64,000 nucleotides of DNA from Planococcus sp. CPCC 101016 (GCF_007859295.1 NZ_VOHB01000002.1:62001-126000), one strand, 5' to 3'. Counted from the first letter of the stretch, positions 44,534 to 54,953 are shown. Translations and numbers: made by a program. Notes: generated from the sequence alone by a model not told the origin.

Positions 44534-47500
44534 TTCTGTCTGTCCAAAAGTCTTTTGAAGAGTATAATACGATTCCTTCAGACGCTCTTCGGATTTTGGC
44601 AATCCCCAGGTTTCCCAGGAGTACTGAGCCGCTTGAGCGGCATCGAAGGTTTCAACGGCTTTTCCATTTGGATCGGTTAGGCTTGCTGTAACACCTAACC
44701 CTTCAATCGTTTTGGAAGCTTCTATGCCTTCTTTCTGTAGATCGCCCAGAAATTCTCGTTTTGCCGGATCTTTTGCGTTCAGCAGCATCCAGGGAATTCG
44801 GATCTCCATAATCCCCGTCTCTTTGTCGTAATAATAATCGTTCAGAGAGTCATAGTCTTCGTGCTCGGGGTTAGCAATCCCGAATCGCAGGATTCCCGTT
44901 TCGTAAGCATCGAACGGATGAACTTCACCGTTATCTGGACGTACAAATTCCTTGTTCAAGGCCAGACGGATTGGGTGGAAAGTCGATTCAATTTTCTCTT
45001 CTGCCGGAATCATTTTCAAGACATTATGATAATCATAATAGAAGCTGTCGTAATCGCCAGCCACCAACAAACGTGCCTTTTCCAGTCCTTCCACTTTCAG
45101 ATGGAAATCAGCAAGAAACTCTTCTTTCTTCAAAGCATCAACTGCAATGCCGCTATCTTCCCGGACACTGAAATAAAGATTGAAGTCCTGTTCGCTCCAC
45201 CAGTTTGCGTCAGTTGAATCGAATTGGACTTTGACGTATACATACCGCTCATCGGAATCCATTGTGAGGGTTTTGAGCGCTCCATCTTTCTTTTCATAAA
45301 GAGTGTCGCCGTCTGTCCAGTCATCTTCGCCATCGACTTTTACTTTATGGCGGTCAAAGCTTAGCAGACCAAATTGCTGCTCGTTGGTCTGAGCATTGGA
45401 CCAGAATGGCCGTTCGTCCGGATTGTCGTAATCCATCGTATTCCAAGTACGCTTGAACCACTCATCCTGCCAAGTGAAGACCATCCCACCCAACATACCT
45501 TCTTCAATTATGTCTTCATACAGATGGCTGACGATTTCCCCTTGTTGTTGCTCGGAAATGAATCCTTGATTCCAACCGAAGGGATTTTCGTGGGTCATTC
45601 CGCGTGAAGCCGGAACGCCGAACTCGGCGATAAGGATAGGCATATCATGTGATTCCTGCAAATCATGCAAGTAGCCGGCATAGTTGTTGAATTCACCACG
45701 ATGGTCGACGTATTCGGTATAGCGCTCTTCCAGATTCAAGAAATCAGGGTAATAAGGATAGACATGGTAGGATGCAAACGTGCCGACTGTATCCGCAATG
45801 CCTTTTGTTTTAATGTGATTTGGATCGACTGTAGCTAAGTCTTCCAGGTAACTTGGTTCTGCCGGATGTTCAAGGTTGTCGGTCGTTACCCAGTTTGTAA
45901 AGCTTAAGGGACGCATACTCTCGTGTTCTTTCATTTCATAGGCGGCAAGATGGTCCAGCTGCTGTGCAAGCCAATGCTCCATCGGATTGGCCTCTTCTGT
46001 ATATACATAAGTGCCTTTATAATCCCCCAGTTTTGGGTAATCGATTCCCATCTGATAAACGGTTTCTGGGTTCCATTCGATTCCAATCATCCAACCGATA
46101 ACATAAGGGGAGATATCGGCTTCATAGGTGCCGTGAGAATGACCAGGTTTCTGGTCTACGACTGCATCACCGTGTATGACATCCACAATTGTTTCGATTT
46201 CAGCTTGGAAACTCCCGGTGATTTCAGGAGTAAAGGCATCCAGAGTCTCAATCAATGGTTCTTCGTCAATCCAGACACCATGATACAGGTAAAGCGGTTC
46301 TTTTGCGGTGGCATTATGAGCAGCAAATGCTTCATAGAATGCTGGTGGATGAAGCGTATAGACGCGGATGGCATTGGCGTTCATTTCATCTATTTGCTGA
46401 AACCAACGTTCGTACTCTTCACGCGTAATTGCTGCTTCACCTGGAAACGTTCCCGGCTTAGCCATTCCCATATTAACTCCCTTAATGGTAAAGGGCTGCC
46501 ATTTGCCGTCCTGGTAGACTTCAAATGCCTGTCCATTTACACGTGAAGGATAAGCAATGCCTTCCGCTTCAGCGAGAATGGCAGCAGGGGGTGTTTTTTC
46601 ATTGCCATTGCCAGTTTCCACCGCGACTGTTTTGTTTTCTGTGTTGGCCAGGATGGTTTCCATCATCGGGACATAAGTCTGCCAATAAAAACTCTTCTCA
46701 GCATCGAGCGACTCCATGGAAAGGAAAGACCGGAGTTTCGAAAAGCCGGAATAGCGGTAGAAGCTCGGGGTGTCGTCAATATCAACAAAATCTCCTGCAA
46801 AATAATAAAGGTCAGCTTCAGATTTAGATTGATGGAAAAGAGCTGGAAAGTTCTCAGGAATGCCAGCATCTTCTAACTTTTTGCTCCCGGCATCTTGGAG
46901 ATCCCATTGGTAGTTGGCCAGAATTTCAGTGCCTGCAGCAGCCTGGTTAATATCAAACCAATAACCGAAAGAAGGGCTGTCTGTTAAACCAAAATGCTCT
47001 TTGCCTTGTTCTGAATAGGCAAGGCGGATTCCGCCGCTGCCCACTTCGCCATCCTCTTCGGAAAGAACCACGATTTCACCTGTGGCATCGTTAACCAGAA
47101 CAAATCCAGCACCTTCAAAGTCCCAGTTCACATCATTTTTTTCATAGTTGTCAACGATCCATTGAGGAACTTCGCCATCAGAGGAATGAAGATCTGCAAA
47201 ATAGCGCCCGCTCCAGCCGCTCCATTCCAATCCCAGAAACTCATTCATATCCTGGGCGACATCTTTCGGAGTAGGGGAGGCAAATGTATTAAACTCGACA
47301 ATCAAGTCCGTTCCTTGAGACTGAACCTGCTGTTTAATGGTCTGCCATTCACTCATATCGAGTCCCCCGGCAATCATAGAGGAACTTCCTGGTTTTTTTT
47401 CGGAAGATTGCCAAGGAAGATCTTCTTCATAGACACCGTAGGAATCAGCCAAGTAAATAAGGTCGGTTCCAGACAAGTCTTCAGGCAAATCACGGATCGT

Positions 47501-47755
47501 GTAGCTTTTCGCTTTTTCGTCCGGCACAAATCCATAATAATGCTCATCCGCTTTGTACACATCTCCAGATTCAGTAACATAACGATGATGGTTCAACAAC
47601 CACGTCAGCCCTATATGCTCTCTGAAACTTTCTGTGGGAACGGTCTTATCAATAATCGCAATGTTTACTATTTTTTCTTCCTTAAAAAACCAAATGATAA
47701 TAGGGAGTACAAGTAAAATGACCACTGCCAATAAAGGCAGAAGCGTCTTCTTCAT
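44531..47755 (-). CDS. Large membrane-anchored glycoside-hydrolase-like protein
   Basis: A 1074-residue protein facing outside. One N-terminal membrane anchor (about 4-24) without a signal cleavage site is followed by a 370-residue region of unknown fold with many acidic residues. A TIM-barrel domain then spans about 400-780: FTIKGVNMGM, NAIRVYTLHPPAFYEAF, GIEWNPETVY, LIAEFGVPASRG (Glu711) and GGMVFTWQDEWFKRTW, as in clan-A glycosidases of the GH2/GH5 type. A C-terminal beta-rich domain may bind carbohydrate. The start is ATG at 47755 after AAAGAGTG; a GTG at 47764 abuts the site. Convergent to the synthase operon, so likely acts on its polymer. Confidence 0.8.
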   Translation of the reverse strand: MKKTLLPLLAVVILLVLPIIIWFFKEEKIVNIAIIDKTVPTESFREHIGLTWLLNHHRYVTESGDVYKADEHYYGFVPDEKAKSYTIRDLPEDLSGTDLIYLADSYGVYEEDLPWQSSEKKPGSSSMIAGGLDMSEWQTIKQQVQSQGTDLIVEFNTFASPTPKDVAQDMNEFLGLEWSGWSGRYFADLHSSDGEVPQWIVDNYEKNDVNWDFEGAGFVLVNDATGEIVVLSEEDGEVGSGGIRLAYSEQGKEHFGLTDSPSFGYWFDINQAAAGTEILANYQWDLQDAGSKKLEDAGIPENFPALFHQSKSEADLYYFAGDFVDIDDTPSFYRYSGFSKLRSFLSMESLDAEKSFYWQTYVPMMETILANTENKTVAVETGNGNEKTPPAAILAEAEGIAYPSRVNGQAFEVYQDGKWQPFTIKGVNMGMAKPGTFPGEAAITREEYERWFQQIDEMNANAIRVYTLHPPAFYEAFAAHNATAKEPLYLYHGVWIDEEPLIETLDAFTPEITGSFQAEIETIVDVIHGDAVVDQKPGHSHGTYEADISPYVIGWMIGIEWNPETVYQMGIDYPKLGDYKGTYVYTEEANPMEHWLAQQLDHLAAYEMKEHESMRPLSFTNWVTTDNLEHPAEPSYLEDLATVDPNHIKTKGIADTVGTFASYHVYPYYPDFLNLEERYTEYVDHRGEFNNYAGYLHDLQESHDMPILIAEFGVPASRGMTHENPFGWNQGFISEQQQGEIVSHLYEDIIEEGMLGGMVFTWQDEWFKRTWNTMDYDNPDERPFWSNAQTNEQQFGLLSFDRHKVKVDGEDDWTDGDTLYEKKDGALKTLTMDSDERYVYVKVQFDSTDANWWSEQDFNLYFSVREDSGIAVDALKKEEFLADFHLKVEGLEKARLLVAGDYDSFYYDYHNVLKMIPAEEKIESTFHPIRLALNKEFVRPDNGEVHPFDAYETGILRFGIANPEHEDYDSLNDYYYDKETGIMEIRIPWMLLNAKDPAKREFLGDLQKEGIEASKTIEGLGVTASLTDPNGKAVETFDAAQAAQYSWETWGLPKSEERLKESYYTLQKTFGQTE

Positions 47756-47797
47756 TAAAATCACTCTTTTCCATTTACAAAATATAACTCAAAAGAC

Positions 47798-47803
47798 ATT
47801 ATA
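47798..47803 (-). promoter_or_regulatory. -10 element of the anchored hydrolase gene
   Basis: TATAAT on the minus strand 42 bases before the start codon; no good -35 hexamer is visible. Confidence 0.4.
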
Positions 47804-47849
47804 GCTTAAATATCATAAAAATTAGAAAAAAATTACCTATTTTTTAAAA

Positions 47850-47881
47850 ATAAAAAAGACCCGAATGGTTCGGGTCTTTTC
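47850..47881 (-). terminator. Terminator of mtnWXBD
   Basis: AAAGACCCGAA / TTCGGGTCTTT stem followed by TTTTTTATTTTT on the minus strand. Confidence 0.85.
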
Positions 47882-47889
47882 TGCAATTA

Positions 47890-48426
47890 TTAGTTTTGCA
47901 CATTGCTTTCTTCTTGATAAACCGGTACCCAGCCTTCGGTTGTAACGAAGATGCGGATTGCTACAACTTTGCGGTCATCAGCTAGAGTGAAGTAATGTGT
48001 GATATTTTCAGGAACCGAAATCAAGTCGCCCGGTGTCAGGTGAACTTCAAAAAAGCGTTCGTCTTTTCCTTGAATGATGAAGACTCCATGCCCGCTAACG
48101 ATATAGCGGACTTCGTCGTCCGTATGGATATGTTTGCGCTGGAAGTTTTTCAGCAGCTCGTCCAATTTCGGATTGGAATCAGACAAAGAAATAATGTCTG
48201 CTGCCTGGTAGCCGCGGCGTTCTGAAATGTCATCGATTTCCGTTTTAAAGGCTTGAAGAATTTCGTCTTTTTCTTCATCGCTTAAATCAAACTTTTCGCG
48301 AAGAGGCTCTGGTAATTTGTTGATGTCCCAATGCTCATAAACTACTTCTTGCTGCTCCAGGAATGCCGCCACTTCGTTTTGTGCTTCAATCGTTTCGTTT
48401 GTTCCTTGAATTTTGATAATCGCCAT
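47890..48426 (-). CDS. mtnD: Acireductone dioxygenase
   Basis: A 178-residue cupin enzyme. With Fe2+ it turns acireductone into formate and 4-methylthio-2-oxobutanoate, the last-but-one step of methionine salvage. Metal ligands are visible: H-x-H in KHIHTDDEVRYIVSG (with the Glu) and the later His in ENITHYF. Last gene of the mtnWXBD operon, 15 bases after mtnB, with AGAGGAAG upstream of its ATG. Confidence 0.95.
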   Translation of the reverse strand: MAIIKIQGTNETIEAQNEVAAFLEQQEVVYEHWDINKLPEPLREKFDLSDEEKDEILQAFKTEIDDISERRGYQAADIISLSDSNPKLDELLKNFQRKHIHTDDEVRYIVSGHGVFIIQGKDERFFEVHLTPGDLISVPENITHYFTLADDRKVVAIRIFVTTEGWVPVYQEESNVQN

Positions 48427-48441
48427 TTAAATCTTCCTCTC

Positions 48442-49056
48442 TTATTTTGAGTGTAGTTGCAACGCTAATTGGTATTGAAATAAAAACTCACTGGCTTCAA
48501 GCAGTTTTTTCGCTTCAAAGCCGTTTTTTCCCCAAACGGTGATGCCGTGGTTGCGGATTAGTACCGCCCCTTTATCAGCAGTAATATAAGGTTCAAAGGC
48601 TTTAGCAAGTCTCGGGATATCGGCGTGGTTAGGAATGATGGGAATAGTCAGTACCGCGTCTTCTTCCCATAACCCAAAGGCCTTGATCAGTTCCTGTCCC
48701 TGGAAATCAATTTTTCCAGCGTCTCCATATAGTTCAGAAATGACATTGTTGGCGACTGTATGAACGTGGAGACTGCAGCCAGCCTGAGTTTTTCCATAGA
48801 TTGCGCAGTGCAATAAAGTCTCAGCAGACGGTTTCAACGATGTTTCGGCTGCTGGCTGTCCATTAGCATCAACAAGCAGAAAGTCTTCATCGGTGCGTTT
48901 TTTCTTATCTTTTCCGCTGGCGGTAACGAGAAATTCGAGCGGTTCATCCGCCACTTTGATGGCGAGATTCCCGCTGGTTCCCATAAACCAATCGCGAACT
49001 GCCAATTCATCTTTTACATCCGCCAATTCCAGCCATTTTTCACGTAATGCTGTCAT
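48442..49056 (-). CDS. mtnB: Methylthioribulose-1-phosphate dehydratase
   Basis: A 204-residue class II aldolase-fold enzyme that dehydrates 5-methylthioribulose 1-phosphate. Family parts: [14 protein letters not shown] at the start, the zinc site HVHTV, and RNHGITVWG. Its start overlaps the end of mtnX by four bases (ATGA), so the two are translationally coupled. Confidence 0.95.
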   Translation of the reverse strand: MTALREKWLELADVKDELAVRDWFMGTSGNLAIKVADEPLEFLVTASGKDKKKRTDEDFLLVDANGQPAAETSLKPSAETLLHCAIYGKTQAGCSLHVHTVANNVISELYGDAGKIDFQGQELIKAFGLWEEDAVLTIPIIPNHADIPRLAKAFEPYITADKGAVLIRNHGITVWGKNGFEAKKLLEASEFLFQYQLALQLHSK

Positions 49057-49727
49057 GACTTCACTCCTATATATTCATCGACAATCGCAATCACTTCGTG
49101 GAAAGTTTCAAACGGTTCGTAATCGATGCCGGCCTCTTGGCATTTTTCAGCCAACAAATCCCGCGCGATGACGAAATCCGCTTCTTTTGCAGCTTCCCAG
49201 TCGCTGATGGAATCTCCAATGACAATACTTTTTGCATCAGCACCTAAAAGATCCCGGATGACGGATGGTTTACAGCATCCACAACCTTGGCTGTTGCACT
49301 TTTCGTCGCAGCCATGGGGGAATTCCAAGTTGATGACATCACTTGAAAAGTCCGCACTGTTGCAATAAATGCCATCAAAAGGCCCGAAAGGTTCAAGCAG
49401 CGGATAGACAAAAAAGTCGATTCCGCCACTGACAATGTACAGTGAAAGCTCCTGTTTTTTTGTATAAGCGACAAAGTCGCTGAAGCCTTCTCGTATTTCC
49501 GCCTGTTCCAAAACATAGGAAATGATTTCGTCTTTTGCCGAAACCGGAAGAAGGGAAAACATTTTCGCAACACCCTCACGTATGGAGATGGATTGGTCAA
49601 GGATCTGGTCTTTTACCAGTTCCCAGCTAGGCGGATTAAATTCTTTCATAATGGCAATGATGTTGTCATTGGCTGTTACAGTACCATCAAAATCGCAAAA
49701 AATAATCGGTTTGTTCAATCTGTTCAC
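49053..49727 (-). CDS. mtnX: 2-hydroxy-3-keto-5-methylthiopentenyl-1-phosphate phosphatase
   Basis: A 224-residue HAD-superfamily phosphatase. Motif I is CDFDGTVT, motif II VSGG and motif [15 protein letters not shown] cysteine-rich segment in the cap ([15 protein letters not shown]) is typical for MtnX. It yields the acireductone used by MtnD. The GTG at 49727 overlaps the mtnW stop (GTGA); a GTG six bases further upstream is possible. Confidence 0.93.
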   Translation of the reverse strand: MNRLNKPIIFCDFDGTVTANDNIIAIMKEFNPPSWELVKDQILDQSISIREGVAKMFSLLPVSAKDEIISYVLEQAEIREGFSDFVAYTKKQELSLYIVSGGIDFFVYPLLEPFGPFDGIYCNSADFSSDVINLEFPHGCDEKCNSQGCGCCKPSVIRDLLGADAKSIVIGDSISDWEAAKEADFVIARDLLAEKCQEAGIDYEPFETFHEVIAIVDEYIGVKS

Positions 49728-50938
49728 CCCCACAGCTCAAGAGCAGTTTGTAGTTCTTCGTGTTGTTTGGCGGCATCCTGCAAAGTTTCTCCCTGCAACA
49801 CAGCATCGATCGCCTGTCTGAAAGCACGGCCGCCGCCTGCTGCTCCAGCCGGATGTCCATGGACACCGCCGCCGGCATTAATGACACTGTCAATTTCGTA
49901 ATCAGCCAGCAGCAAAGGTACAAGCCCCGGGTGGATACCGGCAGAAGGAACCGGGAAGCTCCGTTTTAGTGGACTGTCTTTTGTCAGCTCTTTGCCAAGT
50001 GCAAGAGCCGCTGATTTTTCCAAAGCGACACTGCCGTAAGGGGAAGGAAACAGTGAAAAATCAGCGCCTGCATAGCGAATCAGTTTTCCAAGAGCCAGCG
50101 GAGTGGCAAGACCATAGAAGGCTGAAGAAGTGAAGGCGCCGCTGAAAGCAGGGTGTGCCATTAGCGGCAAAGCGATTTCATCATCTTCCGCCAGTTCCTG
50201 CAGCACATCCATACCGTATGCATGAACGTTGAACAACAAAGCATCGGCCCCTAGTTCGCGCGCTCTTCGTGCCTTGCCTCGCAATTCGGAAGTTCTGCCT
50301 GACAGGTTTACTGCATAAAGCGTACGGTGGCCTGTTTCTTCGTAGACATTCTGCAGCACTTCTTTACCGGTAGTAATCCGTTTTTCAAATGGAGTCAGCG
50401 GGTTATCGAATAAAATTTCATCATCTTTGACCAGATCTACACCGCCTAAAGCTTGTTCACGCAATTGATCAGCCAGAAAATCCAAGTCACGGCCGATGAC
50501 ACCTTTGAAAATACTCATGAGGAGCGGCCTTCCGGTTACACCGAGTGTATTCCGAATTTCTTCAATACCGAAACGGGGTCCAGGAAAATGGCTGAGCAGA
50601 TCATGGCTGAAATCCAGATCCAATAGCTTCACTTCGCCATCCAGAGACAGCTTGCCGAAAACCGTAGTTAAGATGGCCGGCAAATCCGCTGAAAAATTAA
50701 CGCTTGGGTAGGCAATCGCAACTTCCGCTCTTATTAAATCCGGCTTCAGTGGATGCGGATGTTCTTCGAATTCATCTATGGAAACGACATTTCCTTTATG
50801 ATGTTTTAACTGTTCCTGTTCAAGCAAAGGCAAATCAGTCCAGGAACCGATTGTCAGGCCAAGGGCAATGCCTTCCGCTTTTTTCTCGAACGAACCGGGC
50901 TTTCCGTACAATTGATAACTAGCAGTCAAGATGCTCAT
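49724..50938 (-). CDS. mtnW: 2,3-diketo-5-methylthiopentyl-1-phosphate enolase
   Basis: A 404-residue RuBisCO-like protein. It enolises 2,3-diketo-5-methylthiopentyl 1-phosphate. The large-subunit fold is recognisable: [27 protein letters not shown] around the position of the RuBisCO carbamylated lysine, [11 protein letters not shown] and [18 protein letters not shown]. First gene of mtnWXBD and preceded by a SAM-I riboswitch with terminator. Confidence 0.95.
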   Translation of the reverse strand: MSILTASYQLYGKPGSFEKKAEGIALGLTIGSWTDLPLLEQEQLKHHKGNVVSIDEFEEHPHPLKPDLIRAEVAIAYPSVNFSADLPAILTTVFGKLSLDGEVKLLDLDFSHDLLSHFPGPRFGIEEIRNTLGVTGRPLLMSIFKGVIGRDLDFLADQLREQALGGVDLVKDDEILFDNPLTPFEKRITTGKEVLQNVYEETGHRTLYAVNLSGRTSELRGKARRARELGADALLFNVHAYGMDVLQELAEDDEIALPLMAHPAFSGAFTSSAFYGLATPLALGKLIRYAGADFSLFPSPYGSVALEKSAALALGKELTKDSPLKRSFPVPSAGIHPGLVPLLLADYEIDSVINAGGGVHGHPAGAAGGGRAFRQAIDAVLQGETLQDAAKQHEELQTALELWG

Positions 50939-50961
50939 CTATTCCACACTCCCATGCAAAT

Positions 50962-50996
50962 TAAAAAATAAAAACCTCTTCAAATAAGAAGAGGTT
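50962..50996 (-). terminator. Expression-platform terminator of the mtnW SAM riboswitch
   Basis: AACCTCTTC / GAAGAGGTT stem followed on the minus strand by TTTTATTTTTTAA, just before mtnW. Formed when SAM is bound. Confidence 0.85.
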
Positions 50997-51011
50997 AAGG
51001 ACTTTAACAAC

Positions 51012-51121
51012 TTCTTATTTCTCAGCCATCCGTTCTGGCTGCAAGAATTAGCACCGTGTCCGTAGTTGGACCGGTTGCCGGGTATCGTAGGGCTTGTCCC
51101 TCCACCTGCTCTGAATAAGAA
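51012..51121 (-). ncRNA. SAM-I riboswitch (S-box) of mtnWXBD
   Basis: On the minus strand the S-box landmarks appear in order: CTTATTCAGAG, GGTGGAGGGAC, GATACCCGGCAACC, CGGTGCTAATTC, and the closing AAATAAG that pairs with the first segment. High SAM would cause termination of mtnWXBD. Confidence 0.95.
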
Positions 51122-51268
51122 AGGTATGAAATTTGATAAGTCAGTTTTATAGGTTCAATCCAAAATAGTTAAGTCAATTCACTAACAGTAAAGTAATTCT
51201 GATTATTTCATGTGCACAGAAATCTGTCAACTCCATTGTCATAAAATTGATTTTAATAGAAAAATGCG

Positions 51269-51298
51269 TTGACAGTTAATTCTGAATCGTGATAGGAT
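51269..51298 (+). promoter_or_regulatory. Promoter of the mtnK operon
   Basis: TTGACA (51269-51274), 18-base spacer, TAGGAT (51293-51298). The transcript would begin about 30 bases before the S-box. Confidence 0.5.
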
Positions 51299-51334
51299 TC
51301 TCTTCATAAACTTAATAATAATACAAGTAGTACT

Positions 51335-51486
51335 CTTATCAAGAGCTGGCAGAGGGATTTTGGCCCAATGACGCCCAGCAACCGACTGTAATACCGTTGT
51401 GAGACGGGGCGCATTTGCGCCAGGATGAAAATCCTGCAAGGCACGGTGCTAATTCCATCAGAAATTTATTTTCTGAAAGATAAGAG
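51335..51486 (+). ncRNA. SAM-I riboswitch (S-box) of the mtnKA-ABC operon
   Basis: CTTATCAAGAG, GCAGAGGGA, the ACGCCCAGCAACC core, GGTGCTAATTCC and closing GATAAGAG are in the right order. It has an extended P3 or P4 stem (GGGCGCATTTGCGCC). A terminator follows at 51507. Confidence 0.95.
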
Positions 51487-51506
51487 GCATGGAATCTATT
51501 ATTCTG

Positions 51507-51535
51507 GCCTCTTTCTTCTAGAAAGAGGCTTTTTA
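51507..51535 (+). terminator. Expression-platform terminator of the mtnK SAM riboswitch
   Basis: Perfect stem GCCTCTTTC / GAAAGAGGC followed by TTTTTAT. Confidence 0.88.
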
Positions 51536-51561
51536 TATTGCACATGAAAGGAAGAATAACT

Positions 51562-52752
51562 ATGACTCTTACGGCTCCAAGCACCTATAAAGCATTAACT
51601 GAAGCAACAGCTATCGCCTTAGCAAAAGCTGTCCATACATTTGATCCTGCAGCCCATTTAACTTGCCGGGAAATCGGTGAAGGGAATTTGAATTATGTTT
51701 TTCAAATTGAAGATGCGAAAACCGGCGAGCGATTGATTATCAAGCAGGCCTTGCCGTACGCCAAGGTCGTCGGTGAAAGCTGGCCGCTGACATTGAAGCG
51801 AGCGACGATCGAAGCCAATGTTCTGAGAAAGCACGGAGAGTTTGTCCCTTCCTTGGTACCAGCTGTCTATGCAACTGACGAAGCGCTGGCAATTACCGTG
51901 ATGGAAGATTTGTCTCATTTGGTTATTGCGCGTGAAGGCTTGATCGAGGGACAGAATTTCCCTAGACTGTCACAGGATATCGGCGAATACCTGGCCGAGA
52001 CTTTATTCCATACATCAGATTACGGCTTACATCCTTTTGAGAAAAAGAAACTGGCTGCTGAGTTTTCCAATCCAGAACTCTGTAAAATCACGGAAGACCT
52101 CATCTTCACTGATCCTTTCTTCGACATGGATACGAATGATTACGAATCGCAGCTCCAGTCTGCTGTAGAAGCGATTTGGAATGACCGGAAACTTCAGCTT
52201 GAAGTGGCAAAATTGAAGAAAAGCTTTTTAACCGAAGCGGAAGCTTTGCTGCATGGCGACCTGCACACAGGCAGTATTTTTGCGAGCCAAACGGAAACCA
52301 AGGTAATCGATCCCGAGTTCGGTTTTTACGGACCCATCGGATTTGATGTCGGTTTGTTCCTGGCGAACCTTGTTTTTCAGTCGATCACGCGAGAAGGTGA
52401 AGAGCGTCAGGTGATTGTGGATCAGATTGAAAAGACATGGGAAGTTTTCGCTTCCCGCTTCACTGAGCTATGGACAACGCAGAGCGTTGAATCGTTCAAA
52501 GAAACAGAAGGCTATTTGGAGTATGTACTAGGAAAAGTGCTGACAGATGCAGTCGGTTTTGCAGGCTGCGAATTGATCCGCCGGACGATTGGCTTGGCGC
52601 ATGTCAAAGACCTGGACAGCATTGAAGATACCGAAAAACGAATCAATTCCAAAGGAAAGACGCTGGAAACTGGACGGAAATTGATTTTACAGCGTCAGCA
52701 AACAGCATCGATCAATGATGTACTGCGAATTATAGAGGAGGCACATAAATGA
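51562..52752 (+). CDS. mtnK: 5-methylthioribose kinase
   Basis: A 396-residue kinase of the protein-kinase-like/choline-kinase fold. It phosphorylates 5-methylthioribose to methylthioribose 1-phosphate. Key parts: glycine-rich GEGNLNYVF, the catalytic loop LHGDLHTGS and the metal-binding DPEFGFYGP. The ATG at 51562 has AAAGGAAG upstream; the frame extends slightly further. Its stop overlaps the mtnA start by four bases. Confidence 0.95.
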   Translation: MTLTAPSTYKALTEATAIALAKAVHTFDPAAHLTCREIGEGNLNYVFQIEDAKTGERLIIKQALPYAKVVGESWPLTLKRATIEANVLRKHGEFVPSLVPAVYATDEALAITVMEDLSHLVIAREGLIEGQNFPRLSQDIGEYLAETLFHTSDYGLHPFEKKKLAAEFSNPELCKITEDLIFTDPFFDMDTNDYESQLQSAVEAIWNDRKLQLEVAKLKKSFLTEAEALLHGDLHTGSIFASQTETKVIDPEFGFYGPIGFDVGLFLANLVFQSITREGEERQVIVDQIEKTWEVFASRFTELWTTQSVESFKETEGYLEYVLGKVLTDAVGFAGCELIRRTIGLAHVKDLDSIEDTEKRINSKGKTLETGRKLILQRQQTASINDVLRIIEEAHK

Positions 52753-53810
52753 GCATTCCATTGTCCATTAAATGGGATGGCCAGCAGTTGACCATTCTCG
52801 ACCAGCAGAAACTGCCGCATACGATCGAATACGTAACGCTTGAAACCGTGGAAGACGTCTATGAAGCCATTTTTTCACTGAAAGTTCGTGGTGCTCCGGC
52901 AATCGGCATTACTGCGGCATACGGATTGGCTATCGGCGCTCAGCGGCATAACACGGATTCGCTGGAAGCTTTCCAGCAATATGTGGAAAAAGACGCAGCG
53001 TATTTGAATGCTTCAAGACCGACCGCCGTTAACCTTGGCTGGGCGCTCAGCCGTTTAAAAGACAAGCTCCGAGAAACGGAGAACGTAAAACAAGCCAAAC
53101 TTTTGCTGCTGGCAGAAGCAGTTAAAGTCCACAGCGAAGATGAAGAATCCTGCCGTCGAATCGGCGAGCATGCGCTGGTATTGCTTCAAGGTCAAACAAA
53201 GGTGATGACCATCTGCAACGCCGGATCCATTGCTACCGCCAAATACGGCACAGCCTTAGCGCCATTTCATCTCGGCAGCGAACGCGGCCGCCAGTTTGAA
53301 GTATACGCATGCGAAACACGGCCCGTTTATCAAGGGGCGCGTTTAACGGTTTGGGAACTGCAGCAGTCGGGAGTCGATGTCACTTTGATCACAGATAGCA
53401 TGGCTGCGCACACCATTGGAGCCAAAGGAATCGAAGCCATTATTGTCGGTGCCGACCGGATTGCTGCCAATGGTGACACGGCTAATAAAATCGGAACTTA
53501 TAATTTGGCGTTGCTTGCATCGGCTTTCAACATCCCGTTTTATGTAGCAGCTCCAGCGTCCACTTTCGATTTATCGATTGAAGACGGATCAGCGATTCCG
53601 ATTGAAGAGCGCAACCCGGAGGAAATTACCCATATGAGCGGCCAGCCGGTTGCTCCTCTCGGCACAAAAGTATTCAATCCGGCATTTGATGTGACACCGT
53701 CGCATTTGATTACCGCAATTATTACCGAAAAAGGCATCATCAATGAAGATTACTCAAAAAACATCCCTGATTTGCTTGGCGCATCTACAGGAAAAGGAGA
53801 AAGAATATGA
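52749..53810 (+). CDS. mtnA: Methylthioribose-1-phosphate isomerase
   Basis: A 353-residue enzyme of the eIF2B-like family that turns methylthioribose 1-phosphate into methylthioribulose 1-phosphate. Family parts: [15 protein letters not shown], the catalytic cysteine in [11 protein letters not shown], the Asp in [20 protein letters not shown]. Coupled to mtnK at its start and to the ABC binding-protein gene at its end, each by a four-base ATGA overlap. Confidence 0.95.
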   Translation: MSIPLSIKWDGQQLTILDQQKLPHTIEYVTLETVEDVYEAIFSLKVRGAPAIGITAAYGLAIGAQRHNTDSLEAFQQYVEKDAAYLNASRPTAVNLGWALSRLKDKLRETENVKQAKLLLLAEAVKVHSEDEESCRRIGEHALVLLQGQTKVMTICNAGSIATAKYGTALAPFHLGSERGRQFEVYACETRPVYQGARLTVWELQQSGVDVTLITDSMAAHTIGAKGIEAIIVGADRIAANGDTANKIGTYNLALLASAFNIPFYVAAPASTFDLSIEDGSAIPIEERNPEEITHMSGQPVAPLGTKVFNPAFDVTPSHLITAIITEKGIINEDYSKNIPDLLGASTGKGERI

Positions 53811-54889
53811 AAAAACAATCCATCTGGCTGCTTGCCGCACTCTTGTTGATCAGTATGTTATTGGCTGCTTGCCAACCAAAAGGAGAGGTCAGCGAAGAAG
53901 CAACTTCTTCAGGCACTGAAGGCAATGCTTCAGACCATCCACTTGCAGGCAAGGAAATTGCATTGATTATGCAAATTAACCTGGGTACATTTTCTGCCCA
54001 GTATATTGCAGGGGTAGAAGAACAAGTCGAGAAATTCGGCGGAAAAGCGACTGTTTTCACTTCCGAAGGTGATTTGGCGAAAATGGCGTCCAATCTTGAT
54101 GCCGCTATCAACCAGGGTGTCGATGGCATCTTAATTGACCATGGGACAAAAGAAGCCTTGAACCAAGGTGTAGAAAAGGCGCTCGAAGCTGGGATTCCAG
54201 TAGTAGCGTTTGATGCAGGCATCGATGTAGAAGGCGTTGTATCTTTGGAACAAGGCGATCAGAAAATGGCTGAAATGACCTTGGAAAAGTTGGCTGAAGA
54301 TAGCAATGGTGAAGCCAATATCGTTAAAATCTGGACAGCTGGATTTGCTCCGATGGAAAGACGTCAAGTGGCGTATGAAAAATTCCTAACGGACAACCCG
54401 GGCATTCAGGAAGTCACATCGTTTGGTGCGGCAACCAATAATACGGCATTGGATACACAGTCACAGATGGAAGCGGTATTGAAGCAATATCCAAATGAAG
54501 GTGACATTACAGCAGTATGGGCTTCTTGGGATGAATTCGCCAAAGGCGCTGTCCGCGCAATTGAACAGGCGGGACGCACAGACATTAAAGTGTACGGCAT
54601 TGATATGAGTGATGAGGATCTGCAATTGATGCAAAAAGAAAATAGCCCATGGGTAGCTTCTGCAGCTGTAGACCCGACAGATATCGGGCGCATTCAAGTG
54701 CGTTACCTGTACCAGCTATTAAACGGCGAACAGCCGGAAGAAAAAGTGATTTTAGAGCCGGTTTTTGTTGAAGCGGAGAGCTTGCCGGAAGAAACGGTAA
54801 CAACCGAAGAATTGAGCGAATACGTGGAAGGCTGGGGCGCAAGCGACCAAGGTTATACAGACGACCTGCGCGAATTGGAAGGCCAATAA
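53807..54889 (+). CDS. Sugar-type ABC transporter substrate-binding lipoprotein (candidate methylthioribose binder)
   Basis: A 360-residue lipoprotein (lipobox LLAAC, cysteine near residue 22) of the ribose/galactose-binding periplasmic family: [48 protein letters not shown] and [10 protein letters not shown]. Its start overlaps mtnA by four bases, making it part of the SAM-riboswitch operon. I infer that it captures methylthioribose, or a related thiosugar, for MtnK. The operon position is seen; the ligand is inference. A hairpin follows it. Confidence 0.88.
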   Translation: MKKQSIWLLAALLLISMLLAACQPKGEVSEEATSSGTEGNASDHPLAGKEIALIMQINLGTFSAQYIAGVEEQVEKFGGKATVFTSEGDLAKMASNLDAAINQGVDGILIDHGTKEALNQGVEKALEAGIPVVAFDAGIDVEGVVSLEQGDQKMAEMTLEKLAEDSNGEANIVKIWTAGFAPMERRQVAYEKFLTDNPGIQEVTSFGAATNNTALDTQSQMEAVLKQYPNEGDITAVWASWDEFAKGAVRAIEQAGRTDIKVYGIDMSDEDLQLMQKENSPWVASAAVDPTDIGRIQVRYLYQLLNGEQPEEKVILEPVFVEAESLPEETVTTEELSEYVEGWGASDQGYTDDLRELEGQ

Positions 54890-54902
54890 ACTTCACCATT
54901 TC

Positions 54903-54935
54903 GAGCTGTCCTGAACGATAGGGACAGCTCTTTTA
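54903..54935 (+). terminator. Intra-operon hairpin between binding protein and ATPase
   Basis: GAGCTGTCC / GGGACAGCTC stem followed by TTTT. It probably lets the binding protein be made in excess over the ATPase and permease. Confidence 0.6.
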
Positions 54936-54953
54936 GCAGAAAGGGGCATTTCT

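Noticed and set aside
45923-46546. Long plus-strand open frame of 207 codons
   Set aside because: Lies antisense inside the anchored hydrolase gene, whose frame has recognisable domains; the antisense product has no domain pattern and no ribosome binding site.
47162-47716. Plus-strand open frame of 184 codons
   Set aside because: Antisense shadow of the same hydrolase gene.
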